Positions 1-6,280 of a stretch of 64,000 nt of DNA are shown here, one piece after another. This DNA is from Flavimaribacter sp024343425 (GTDB taxonomy: Bacteria > Pseudomonadota > Alphaproteobacteria > Rhizobiales > Rhizobiaceae). The notes under the pieces were generated by a model that did not search any database, was not told the DNA's origin, and saw only the letters and a list, made by a program, of their open reading frames with translations. Position numbers and translations under genes: made by a program. The first letter of the stretch is position 1, and every line of letters starts with the position of its first letter. The stretch is from NCBI GenBank assembly GCA_965227645.1, contig OZ245773.1, forward strand, positions 2,294,001 to 2,358,000. Reading direction: 5' to 3'.

Positions 1-2
1 TG

Positions 3-191
3 GGCGACAGAACCTTGTATTTTGACCCGAAGCTCGCAAACGCAATCATGGAAAAATGGGAAGTCGCCATGAAGGACTTTGGCGTTATACCGCAGCTTCG
101 CGCTCTGGTTGACCGTCAGTCCTGCTTCTCAGCCGAATACAGGATGCTTTACAACAGACTGTATGAGTTGGCGGGACTTCGTCAATCGTAG
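3..191 (+). CDS. C-terminal end of an unrecognised protein (5' end outside window)
   Basis: An open frame enters from the left edge and ends at TAG (189-191), giving 62 residues of mixed charged and aromatic composition with no motif I recognise. No start codon is needed because the gene begins upstream of the window. It lies next to hairpin repeats and mobile-element remnants, so it may belong to an accessory region. It could also be a fragment, since only the tail is visible. Confidence 0.4.
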   Translation, partial: GDRTLYFDPKLANAIMEKWEVAMKDFGVIPQLRALVDRQSCFSAEYRMLYNRLYELAGLRQS

Positions 192-200
192 CTGCGCGGA

Positions 201-278
201 GCTAGTGCCCCGAATCTGAAGTTCGTTACATCCTGCAGCACGCTCTATTCGAACTTCAGATTCGATCTGGGCACTAGC
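201..278. repeat. 78-bp palindromic hairpin element, copy 1
   Basis: A near-perfect inverted repeat. The outer 10-bp arms (201-210 and 269-278, GCTAGTGCCC and its complement) are followed by 15-bp inner arms (211-225 and 250-264), with a 24-nt loop and a 4-nt bulge (265-268) on the 3' side only. It is homologous to copy 2 at 291-368 read on the other strand. It resembles REP-like or MITE-like palindromic elements, but I cannot assign it to a named family. Confidence 0.85.
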
Positions 279-290
279 AAGATAATGTTT

Positions 291-368
291 CTAGTGTGGT
301 TTACGGATTTGAAGTTCCTGTAAGAGACTGCTGCTACAATGTAAGGAACTTCAAATCCACCACACTAG
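291..368. repeat. 78-bp palindromic hairpin element, copy 2 (inverted)
   Basis: Outer arms 291-300 and 359-368 (CTAGTGTGGT and its complement), a 4-nt bulge at 301-304 on the 5' side, inner 14-bp arms 305-318 and 345-358, and a 26-nt loop. The total length equals copy 1, and the bulge on the opposite side shows that the copy is inverted. Reverse-complemented, the core aligns with copy 1 through GAAGTTC-TTACAT and the following loop bases. Arm sequences differ between copies but pairing is kept within each copy. Confidence 0.85.
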
Positions 369-514
369 CGAAAGCCGCATTGAGAGAAGCGGTTGTTGAA
401 ACCGGCCGTCTTCTGAGTCAAGCCAAGGCGGAACTCCCGCACGGTTCTTTCGAGGCTATGGTTGAGAGCATGCTTCCGTTTATCCTCCCGACTGGTGCAC
501 GCTCTACGAACTGA
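368..514 (+). pseudogene. Remnant of a DUF3102-like protein
   Basis: The frame reads a segment with ETGRLLSQAKAELPHGSFEA, close to the conserved helix of DUF3102 proteins (G-R-x-L-x-x-A-K-x-x-x-P-H-G), found on plasmids, phages and islands. Only about 48 residues remain, and the frame begins inside hairpin copy 2 without a credible start. I take it as a truncated relic, possibly cut by hairpin insertion. Its 3' end overlaps the stop region of the convergent cyclase by 11 bp. Confidence 0.5.
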
Positions 515-1736
515 CGAAGCCGCCAGCCTCCGAACCAAGTTCAAAAGCACGCGTTTCCGTCATGCCCCTCATCGGTGGCAGTTCGACCGGTTTCCACGCA
601 GAACGGCAGTTTGGATCGAGCTGTTTGAACATGGCTTCATCAATCAGGATCGAGCGTCCACGCGCCTTGGCGCAAAGGCGCGCAGCTCGGTTTACAGTAG
701 CTCCATAGACATCGCCATCGCGGGAAATGACCCGTCCAGCAGCCATTCCGACATGCAGCGACCAATTTTGCCCCTGAGCGACCTGCGATATCATCTTCAT
801 GGCGGAATCTATTGCAGGTTTTGCGGTGAAGAAAATACACAGAATGCCGTCGCCAAGCGTTTTGACGATGCGTCCATGATCAGGGTCGACGTGCCGTTGA
901 ACGGCCTCTTCAAGCGCCTCAGTGATTTGAAGGCCTTCATGGTCGCCGTGTAACCTCACAAAATCCGAGTAGTTTGACAGGTCGACAAAACAAATGACCT
1001 TCGATTCTTCGGAAGTAGCCGAAGGCATGCCAGCATCGCGCAAAGCCTCATGCAACCAGCTGGAAACATCGTCGAACACCAGTGTTTCGAGGATACGAGC
1101 CTGCAGTTTCAAGGTTGCCTCATAACCTATCTTCTGCAGGGCGCTTCGCCTTTTGGCGGTCAGCATAAGAAACTCGCTGAGCGGCACGCCTGCATCGTTC
1201 AACGGCGTAATTACCTCGGTACGAAACAGATCGCGCTGCGCTTCAGAGATCGTTCTCATTGCCCGTCCGAGTGTGCGCATGTACCGGATCACCACCTTCT
1301 TATCGAGACCTGCGGCAAGTGCAGTGGCCACGAGTCTCAAGAATGCAATATCATCCTCCCGCGCCAGATCGCGCTGATCCGGCCGCGATACACCCAGCGC
1401 AATCGCTATCTGGTTGGCAAACTCCGTAGAAAAGCCAAACTCACGATTGACCTCCCTGTAGGTTCGGGTGCTCATCCGAATGGGAATGGCGAGCATTTCA
1501 CGTGCAAAATCCAGTGAAATGCCTTCCCGACTGAATGTCCGTGCGATCGTATCCAATGGAAACCCGGACTGTTCAAAACTTGCGACCAGCCGGACACCGT
1601 TTACATCGGCTTCCGAGATCCGGTCAGCATCGAACAGGCCATGAGCAATGAAGCGCTTCACCTGATCCGATGTGCAGCCGGCCAGACTGGCTACTTTGTC
1701 GATTGTATCCGAATAAGATTTTTCCAACCCTGCCAA
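504..1736 (-). CDS. Class III adenylate/guanylate cyclase with N-terminal MerR-like helix-turn-helix
   Basis: This 410-residue protein has a C-terminal class III nucleotide cyclase domain (about 245-400). Visible catalytic features are the first metal Asp in VDLSNYSDF (Asp252), the second metal motif KTLGDG (Asp296, with Lys292 before it) and the transition-state Asn349/Arg353 in TVNRAARL. No transmembrane segment is visible, so it should be cytosolic. The N-terminal 60 residues (LAGCTSDQVKRFIAHGLF) resemble a MerR-type winged-helix reading head, and the middle is helical. It should make cAMP or cGMP from ATP or GTP in response to an unknown signal. Proteins of this architecture are common in Rhizobiales. 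It sits alone between mobile-element remnants. Substrate choice is not determined here. Confidence 0.85.
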   Translation of the reverse strand: MAGLEKSYSDTIDKVASLAGCTSDQVKRFIAHGLFDADRISEADVNGVRLVASFEQSGFPLDTIARTFSREGISLDFAREMLAIPIRMSTRTYREVNREFGFSTEFANQIAIALGVSRPDQRDLAREDDIAFLRLVATALAAGLDKKVVIRYMRTLGRAMRTISEAQRDLFRTEVITPLNDAGVPLSEFLMLTAKRRSALQKIGYEATLKLQARILETLVFDDVSSWLHEALRDAGMPSATSEESKVICFVDLSNYSDFVRLHGDHEGLQITEALEEAVQRHVDPDHGRIVKTLGDGILCIFFTAKPAIDSAMKMISQVAQGQNWSLHVGMAAGRVISRDGDVYGATVNRAARLCAKARGRSILIDEAMFKQLDPNCRSAWKPVELPPMRGMTETRAFELGSEAGGFVSS

Positions 1737-1845
1737 CGCCTCTTGTTGATTCTCGGCGATCCTGTGGGATCATTGTTCGAAGTTTCGTTGCCGCTCAATA
1801 ACTATTCGCAACCGCCTTTCACACCGCATCGTCCGGCCCGTTCTG

Positions 1846-2145
1846 TTGCTGGCCTTGGCGCGATGCCTAGAGGTAGGACTGGAGAAGGGCAAATCAGCCC
1901 ACGGGATAAGAAAGCTAGCGGCGACCATTGCAGCCGACGCCGGTTCGACCACTCATGAACTCATGGCTCAGTTCGGATGGTTCAGTACGTCACAGGCGGA
2001 AATCTATATAAAAGGCGCTGACAGACAACGCCTCGGAATGCGGTCTTCTGAGAGAGCTGCGGACTATTACGAGAACATCATGCCCCGAACCTCGCTATCC
2101 GGTTCGGGATTGAGGGAAGAAAAAGAAAGCAAAACAACAGGATAG
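1846..2145 (+). pseudogene. C-terminal remnant of a tyrosine recombinase (phage-type integrase)
   Basis: The readable part contains KSAHGIRKLAATIAADAG, matching the box-II H-x-L-R of tyrosine recombinases with neighbouring helix, then QFGWFSTSQAEIYIK, which carries the catalytic Tyr region (GW-x(6)-AE-x-Y). The N-terminal DNA-binding and core domains are missing: upstream sequence in this frame shows no homologous content, so most of the gene is deleted. The 3' end meets an IS481-family element. Its position beside a tRNA 3' end suggests an integrated element that has decayed. Confidence 0.75.
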
Positions 2146-2182
2146 TTTGAGCTTATCGAGAGATAACTGACATTTCATTCCG

Positions 2183-3429
2183 GACACATGGTTTACACAA
2201 CGCGCATTTGGGGGAGCCCGAATGCCTTGGAAAGAGTGTAGACCAATGGATGAACGTCTCAAATTCATAGCCCGACTGCTTGAAGGCGAGCAGATGGCGT
2301 CGCTTTGCCGGGAGTTCGGCATATCGCGGGTCACCGGTTACAAGATTTACGATCGCTACAAGAACTGTGGCCTGGACGGTTTGTACGACCGTTCGCGGCG
2401 GCCCTATCGCCAGGCCAACAGGCTTCCCGTCCAGATCGAGCGCTGCATCCTCGGTCTCAAGCGCGAGCATTCATCCTGGGGCGCGCCCAAGATCCGCGAC
2501 AAGCTGATCCGGCAATACCCGATGATCAAGCCGCCCGCGATTTCAACGGTGCATGCGGTTCTCGACCGTCACGGCCTGGTCAAGCGCCGCAAGCGGCGCC
2601 GTTACAAGGCCCGGGGAACCCGGCTCCACGGCGCAACGCAAGCCAATGGCCTTTGGTGCGCCGACTACAAGGGCGAGTTCAAGCTCGGCAACCGGCAATA
2701 CTGCTATCCGCTGACCATCACCGATTACCATTCCCGGTATCTGCTGGCCTGCGAAGGCTTGACCTGCACGAAGTCGGAATTCGCCTTCTCCGTTTTCGAA
2801 CGGGTTTTCAAGGAGTTCGGCATGCCCGCCGCCATTCGCACCGATAATGGAGCGCCCTTCGCCAGCCCGCATGCCCTGTTCGGACTGAGCAAGCTGTCGG
2901 TGTGGTGGCTGCGCCTGGGGATCACAATCGAACGCATCAAGCCGGGCAACCCGCAACAGAACGGACGCCATGAGCGCATGCACCTCACCCTCAAGAAGGA
3001 AGCAGCAAAGCCTGCCGCCTTCAACTTCCTGCAGCAGCAGGAGCGCTTCGATCGATTCATCGAGGTTTACAACAATGAAAGACCCCATCAGGGGCTCGCA
3101 GGAGCCTACCCTGGTGAACTCTATACACCTTCAACCCGCGTCTATCAGCCACCAGGCGAACCGGACTATCCGCTCCATGATCGCACCGTGCGCGTCACAC
3201 GATGCGGCAGAATTTGTATCGGAAAACGAAAAATCAATCTCAGCCAGGTCTTCGCCGGCCAAATCCTTGGACTGCGGGAAGTCGAAGACGGTGTTTGGAT
3301 CGTCTCATTCCTCGACTATGATCTGGGCTTCTTCGACAACAAGGAGGACCGTGTCGAACCGGCACAAAACCCATTCGCACCGGAGAAAGTGTAAACCATC
3401 TCTCCGGTATCAAATGTAAACCATGTGAC
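2183..3429 (+). mobile_element. IS481-family insertion sequence, about 1.25 kb
   Basis: A single transposase ORF is bracketed by inverted ends: CACATGGTTTACA at 2185-2197 and its exact complement TGTAAACCATGTG at 3415-3427. A further internal copy of the motif (GTGTAAACCAT) sits at the transposase stop near 3389-3399. Length and single-ORF layout fit IS481. I cannot define a clear target duplication, so the outermost bases are approximate. It separates the integrase remnant from tRNA-Thr. Confidence 0.85.
2222..3394 (+). CDS. IS481-family transposase, DDE type
   Basis: A 390-residue transposase with an N-terminal helix-turn-helix (about 15-60, FGISRVTGYKIYDRYK), a second HTH-like basic linker (about 85-135, rich in Lys/Arg) and an rve-type integrase core. 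Catalytic acids are visible as Asp148 (WCADYKG), Asp208 (IRTDNGAPF) and Glu251 (NGRHERMH). The start ATG follows GGGGAG at a good distance. The frame is intact, so the element could be active. It acts on its own terminal inverted repeats. Confidence 0.92.
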   Translation: MPWKECRPMDERLKFIARLLEGEQMASLCREFGISRVTGYKIYDRYKNCGLDGLYDRSRRPYRQANRLPVQIERCILGLKREHSSWGAPKIRDKLIRQYPMIKPPAISTVHAVLDRHGLVKRRKRRRYKARGTRLHGATQANGLWCADYKGEFKLGNRQYCYPLTITDYHSRYLLACEGLTCTKSEFAFSVFERVFKEFGMPAAIRTDNGAPFASPHALFGLSKLSVWWLRLGITIERIKPGNPQQNGRHERMHLTLKKEAAKPAAFNFLQQQERFDRFIEVYNNERPHQGLAGAYPGELYTPSTRVYQPPGEPDYPLHDRTVRVTRCGRICIGKRKINLSQVFAGQILGLREVEDGVWIVSFLDYDLGFFDNKEDRVEPAQNPFAPEKV

Positions 3430-3449
3430 AAGAATGGACCGTTGTTGAA

Positions 3450-3525
3450 TGGTGCCCCCGGAGAGACTCGAACTCCCGACCGCCTGATTACAAATCAGAT
3501 GCTCTACCAACTGAGCTACAAGGGC
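3450..3525 (-). tRNA. tRNA-Thr (anticodon UGU)
   Basis: Read on the minus strand, a full cloverleaf is present: acceptor GCCCTTG pairs with CGGGGGC, D arm GCTC/GAGC, anticodon stem CTGAT/ATCAG with loop TTTGTAA (anticodon TGT), TpsiC loop TTCGAGT, discriminator A and an encoded CCA (3450-3452). The length is 76 nt with CCA. The 3' end faces the IS481 element and the integrase remnant, the usual orientation for a tRNA used as an integration site. Confidence 0.96.
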
Positions 3526-3666
3526 AACGCGGTGCACTTATCATAATCGAAAAGTGTGTAAAGTTAAAATCGTCGAAATTATACAATCCTTAATCGCTGT
3601 ATCGGATAGCCCTTGTATCCGCGATCGCCGGACGCCATCCTAGAAAGAGCTCTTGAGGGATCAATC

Positions 3667-4440
3667 ATGACAGGTCGGACACCGTCTCTGGCGTTTGTAT
3701 GCAGCGAAGCCGACAGCGCGCGGCGCGCGGCGAAAAAACTCGCCGCGCTATATGGCCAGACGGACCCCGAACAGGCAGACGTGATCGTCGTCCTCGGCGG
3801 CGACGGCTTCATGCTGCAGATGCTGCACGAGAACATGCATTCCGACAAACTGCTCTACGGCATGAACCGCGGCTCGGTCGGCTTTCTTCTCAATGAATAT
3901 CACGAACAGGGACTGATCGAACGCATCGCGGACGCCGTCAAACACAACATCCACCCGCTCGAGATGGTGGCGACAGACACGGAAGGAAACGAAACGGCGG
4001 CCTACGCGATCAACGAGGTCTCCCTGCTCAGGCAGTCCTATCAGGCGGCCAAGCTGCGCGTGCTGGTCGACGGACGCGAACGTCTCGCGGAACTGATCTG
4101 TGACGGCGTCATGGTGGCGACGCCTGCGGGCTCGACAGCCTATAATCTGTCTGCGCACGGGCCGATCCTGCCACTGGAGGCCCCGCTGCTCGCGCTCACG
4201 CCGGTCAGCGCGTTTCGTCCGCGGCGCTGGCGCGGCGCGCTCCTGCCCAACCGCGTGAAGGTTGATATCGAGGTTCTGGAAAACAGGAAGCGACCGGTCA
4301 ACGCCGTTGCGGACCACACGGAAGTCAAATCCGTCGTTCACGTCAGCATCCGCGAATCCAGCGAGGTCACGGTCAATATCCTTTCGGATCCGGATCACAG
4401 CTGGGAAGACAGGATCCTGGCCGAACAATTCCTCTACTAG
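3667..4440 (+). CDS. nadK: NAD kinase
   Basis: Phosphorylates NAD to NADP using ATP (or polyphosphate in some members). A cytosolic protein of 257 residues, the usual size for rhizobial NAD kinases. The GGDG motif (44-47, VLGGDGFML), the NE motif (INEVSLL) and the substrate-binding stretch DGVMVATPAGSTAY are all present. I choose ATG 3667 because GAGGG sits 8 nt upstream and the protein then begins at the family's usual place; an in-frame start at 3613 would add 18 residues with no homology. It stands alone downstream of tRNA-Thr on the opposite strand. Confidence 0.95.
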   Translation: MTGRTPSLAFVCSEADSARRAAKKLAALYGQTDPEQADVIVVLGGDGFMLQMLHENMHSDKLLYGMNRGSVGFLLNEYHEQGLIERIADAVKHNIHPLEMVATDTEGNETAAYAINEVSLLRQSYQAAKLRVLVDGRERLAELICDGVMVATPAGSTAYNLSAHGPILPLEAPLLALTPVSAFRPRRWRGALLPNRVKVDIEVLENRKRPVNAVADHTEVKSVVHVSIRESSEVTVNILSDPDHSWEDRILAEQFLY

Positions 4441-4526
4441 CGACGACGGCTCGGATTCGGTCGCATTGTCGTGTTATAGAAGGCGCTCACAGGCCCTGAA
4501 TCAGGAAAACAGCCCGGGAGGCCGAA

Positions 4527-5027
4527 ATGCCAACTACGCCCCTACCCTCCAATTTGAAGTCCGGCGCGCGCGCAACGCTTCTGTCCCTTATTCTCGCGTG
4601 CGGACCCGCGACCATCGCGATAGCGCAGGAGAATGCGCGTGAAGCCGCCGACGCCCTGTCGCCAAAAGTGGTTGCTGTGGTGAGCGGCGGTCGATGGGAG
4701 AGTTCAGCCGACGGGGACGCCGGCAAGGGCTATTACCGCGCCGTCGCGGTACGCTCGCAGGACAACACCTCGAGGCTCTATCTACAGAAGCTTGGTCTCT
4801 CGGACGGCAGCCCGACCGTACTCGATACAAGAGAGATCCAGGAGCTGACCGACATGAGCGCCTACATCACCGACATGCGGCCGGAGAACTCCACCGGCGT
4901 GTCGGAAAACGCCGGTTTCGTCACCTATGTCTACCTGAAGGAAGACCCGTCTATCACGGAGCCAGACACCTGGGAGCTCTTTGTCGACGAGTTCGGCGAC
5001 CACGAATTCCTGCCGGCGAGCAACTGA
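4527..5027 (+). CDS. Conserved secreted protein of unknown function
   Basis: A 166-residue protein with a signal peptide: an N-region with Lys/Arg, a hydrophobic core (about 16-33, LLSLILACGPATIAIA) and a likely cut before QEN at about 34. The mature part is rich in beta-type alternation and acidic residues, with no motif I recognise. It ends 13 bp before the convergent prfB stop. Periplasmic location is inferred from the signal sequence; the function is unknown. Confidence 0.7.
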   Translation: MPTTPLPSNLKSGARATLLSLILACGPATIAIAQENAREAADALSPKVVAVVSGGRWESSADGDAGKGYYRAVAVRSQDNTSRLYLQKLGLSDGSPTVLDTREIQELTDMSAYITDMRPENSTGVSENAGFVTYVYLKEDPSITEPDTWELFVDEFGDHEFLPASN

Positions 5028-5040
5028 TCCCGCAGCATAA

Positions 5041-6169
5041 TCAGGCGATATCCTCGACCACCTCGTCGCCGCCATGGACGCGGTGGGCGAGCGCTGCTTC
5101 CATGAACGCGTCAAGCGATCCGTCCAGCACGTCCTGGGGGCTCGTGCTTTCCACGCCGGTGCGAAGATCCTTCACCAGCTGATAGGGCTGCAACACGTAG
5201 GAGCGGATCTGGTGGCCCCAGCCGATTTCGGTCTTCGAGGCTTCCTGTTCGCTGGCTGCGTCCTCGCGGCGCTTCAGTTCTTCTTCGTAGAGACGCGAGC
5301 GCAGCATTTCCCAGGCTGTCGCGCGGTTCTTGTGCTGCGAACGCTCGTTCTGGCACTGCACCACGATATTGGTCGGAATATGGGTGATGCGCACCGCGGA
5401 GTCGGTCGTGTTGACGTGCTGCCCGCCGGCGCCGGACGCGCGGTAGGTGTCGATGCGCACGTCGGAATCCGGAATGTCGATTTCAATCGAATCGTCGACC
5501 ACCGGATAGACCCATACCGACGAGAATGAAGTGTGGCGTCTCGCCTGGCTGTCGAAAGGCGAAATCCTGACCAGCCTGTGCACGCCGGATTCGGTCTTCA
5601 GCCAGCCATAGGCGTTGTGGCCCTTGACCAGCATCGTCACCGACTTGATGCCTGCCTCTTCGCCGTCGTGAACTTCGAGGATCTCGACCTTCATCTTGTT
5701 CTTTTCCGCCCAGCGGGAATACATGCGCAACAGCATGTTGGCCCAGTCCTGGCTCTCCGTGCCGCCGGCGCCGGAGTGGATTTCAAGATAGGTGTCGTTC
5801 TCGTCCGCCTCGCCCGAGAGCAGCAATTCGATCTGCTGGCGCTCGATATCGGACTTCATCGCGCGCAGCGCGTCCTCGGCTTCGGTCACGACGTCGCCGT
5901 CGCCCTCTTCTTCTCCGAGTTCGATGAGGCCGATATTGTCTTCAAGCCGGGTTTCGAGATCGCGCAGGCCGTTGATCCGCTCTTCGAGTTGCTGACGCTC
6001 GCGCATCAGCTTCTGCGCTTCCTGCGGATCGTTCCAGATATCCGGATCTTCAGCCTTGACGTTCAGGAATTCCAGTCGTTTGAGAGCCGGTTCCCAGTCA
6101 AAGATGCCTCCTCAGCAGGCTTATGGCCTGCTTGATTTCGTCGACGAGAGACTGAATTTCCGAACGCAT
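5041..6169 (-). CDS. prfB: Peptide chain release factor 2, with programmed +1 frameshift
   Basis: Recognises UGA and UAA stop codons and triggers peptide release. The gene is read as 23 codons from ATG 6169 to CTT 6103-6101, then an in-frame TGA (6100-6098), then the +1 frame from GAC 6099 to the end, giving about 375 residues, the usual RF2 length. The stop-recognition tripeptide SPF (RISPFDSQ) identifies RF2 rather than RF1, and the GGQ motif (SGAGGQHVNTTDSAV) contacts the peptidyl-transferase centre. A frame starting only at Met 6006 would lack the N-terminal helices. RF2 controls its own synthesis through the frameshift: low RF2 lets ribosomes slip past the TGA. The upstream neighbour on the same strand is PBP1A. 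Confidence 0.95.
6098..6112 (-). promoter_or_regulatory. prfB programmed +1 frameshift site
   Basis: On the minus strand the sequence is AGGAGG CAT CTT TGA C. A Shine-Dalgarno-like AGGAGG sits just before the CTT slippery codon followed by the in-frame TGA and C, the classic autoregulatory layout of bacterial prfB. Skipping one T moves the ribosome from ...HL-stop into the D-W-E-P frame, which continues through the whole RF2. Confidence 0.93.
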
Positions 6170-6280
6170 GATATTCCCTGGTTTCTTGCAAGTGTGTGGT
6201 CGCCCTCAGGCGGAATCGCGCGGACCATAGCCCCTTTCAATTTCATAGAAAAGGGTCTGTCCGTCGCGCGGCTGATCAGA

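Noticed and set aside
2084..2108. Hairpin CCCGAACC...GGTTCGGG as a terminator
   Set aside because: It lies inside the integrase remnant frame and is followed by ATTGAGG, not a T-run.
6098..6103. The in-frame TGA in prfB as a sequencing error or pseudogene
   Set aside because: It is embedded in the standard AGGAGG-N3-CTT-TGA-C frameshift signal and the +1 frame continues perfectly.
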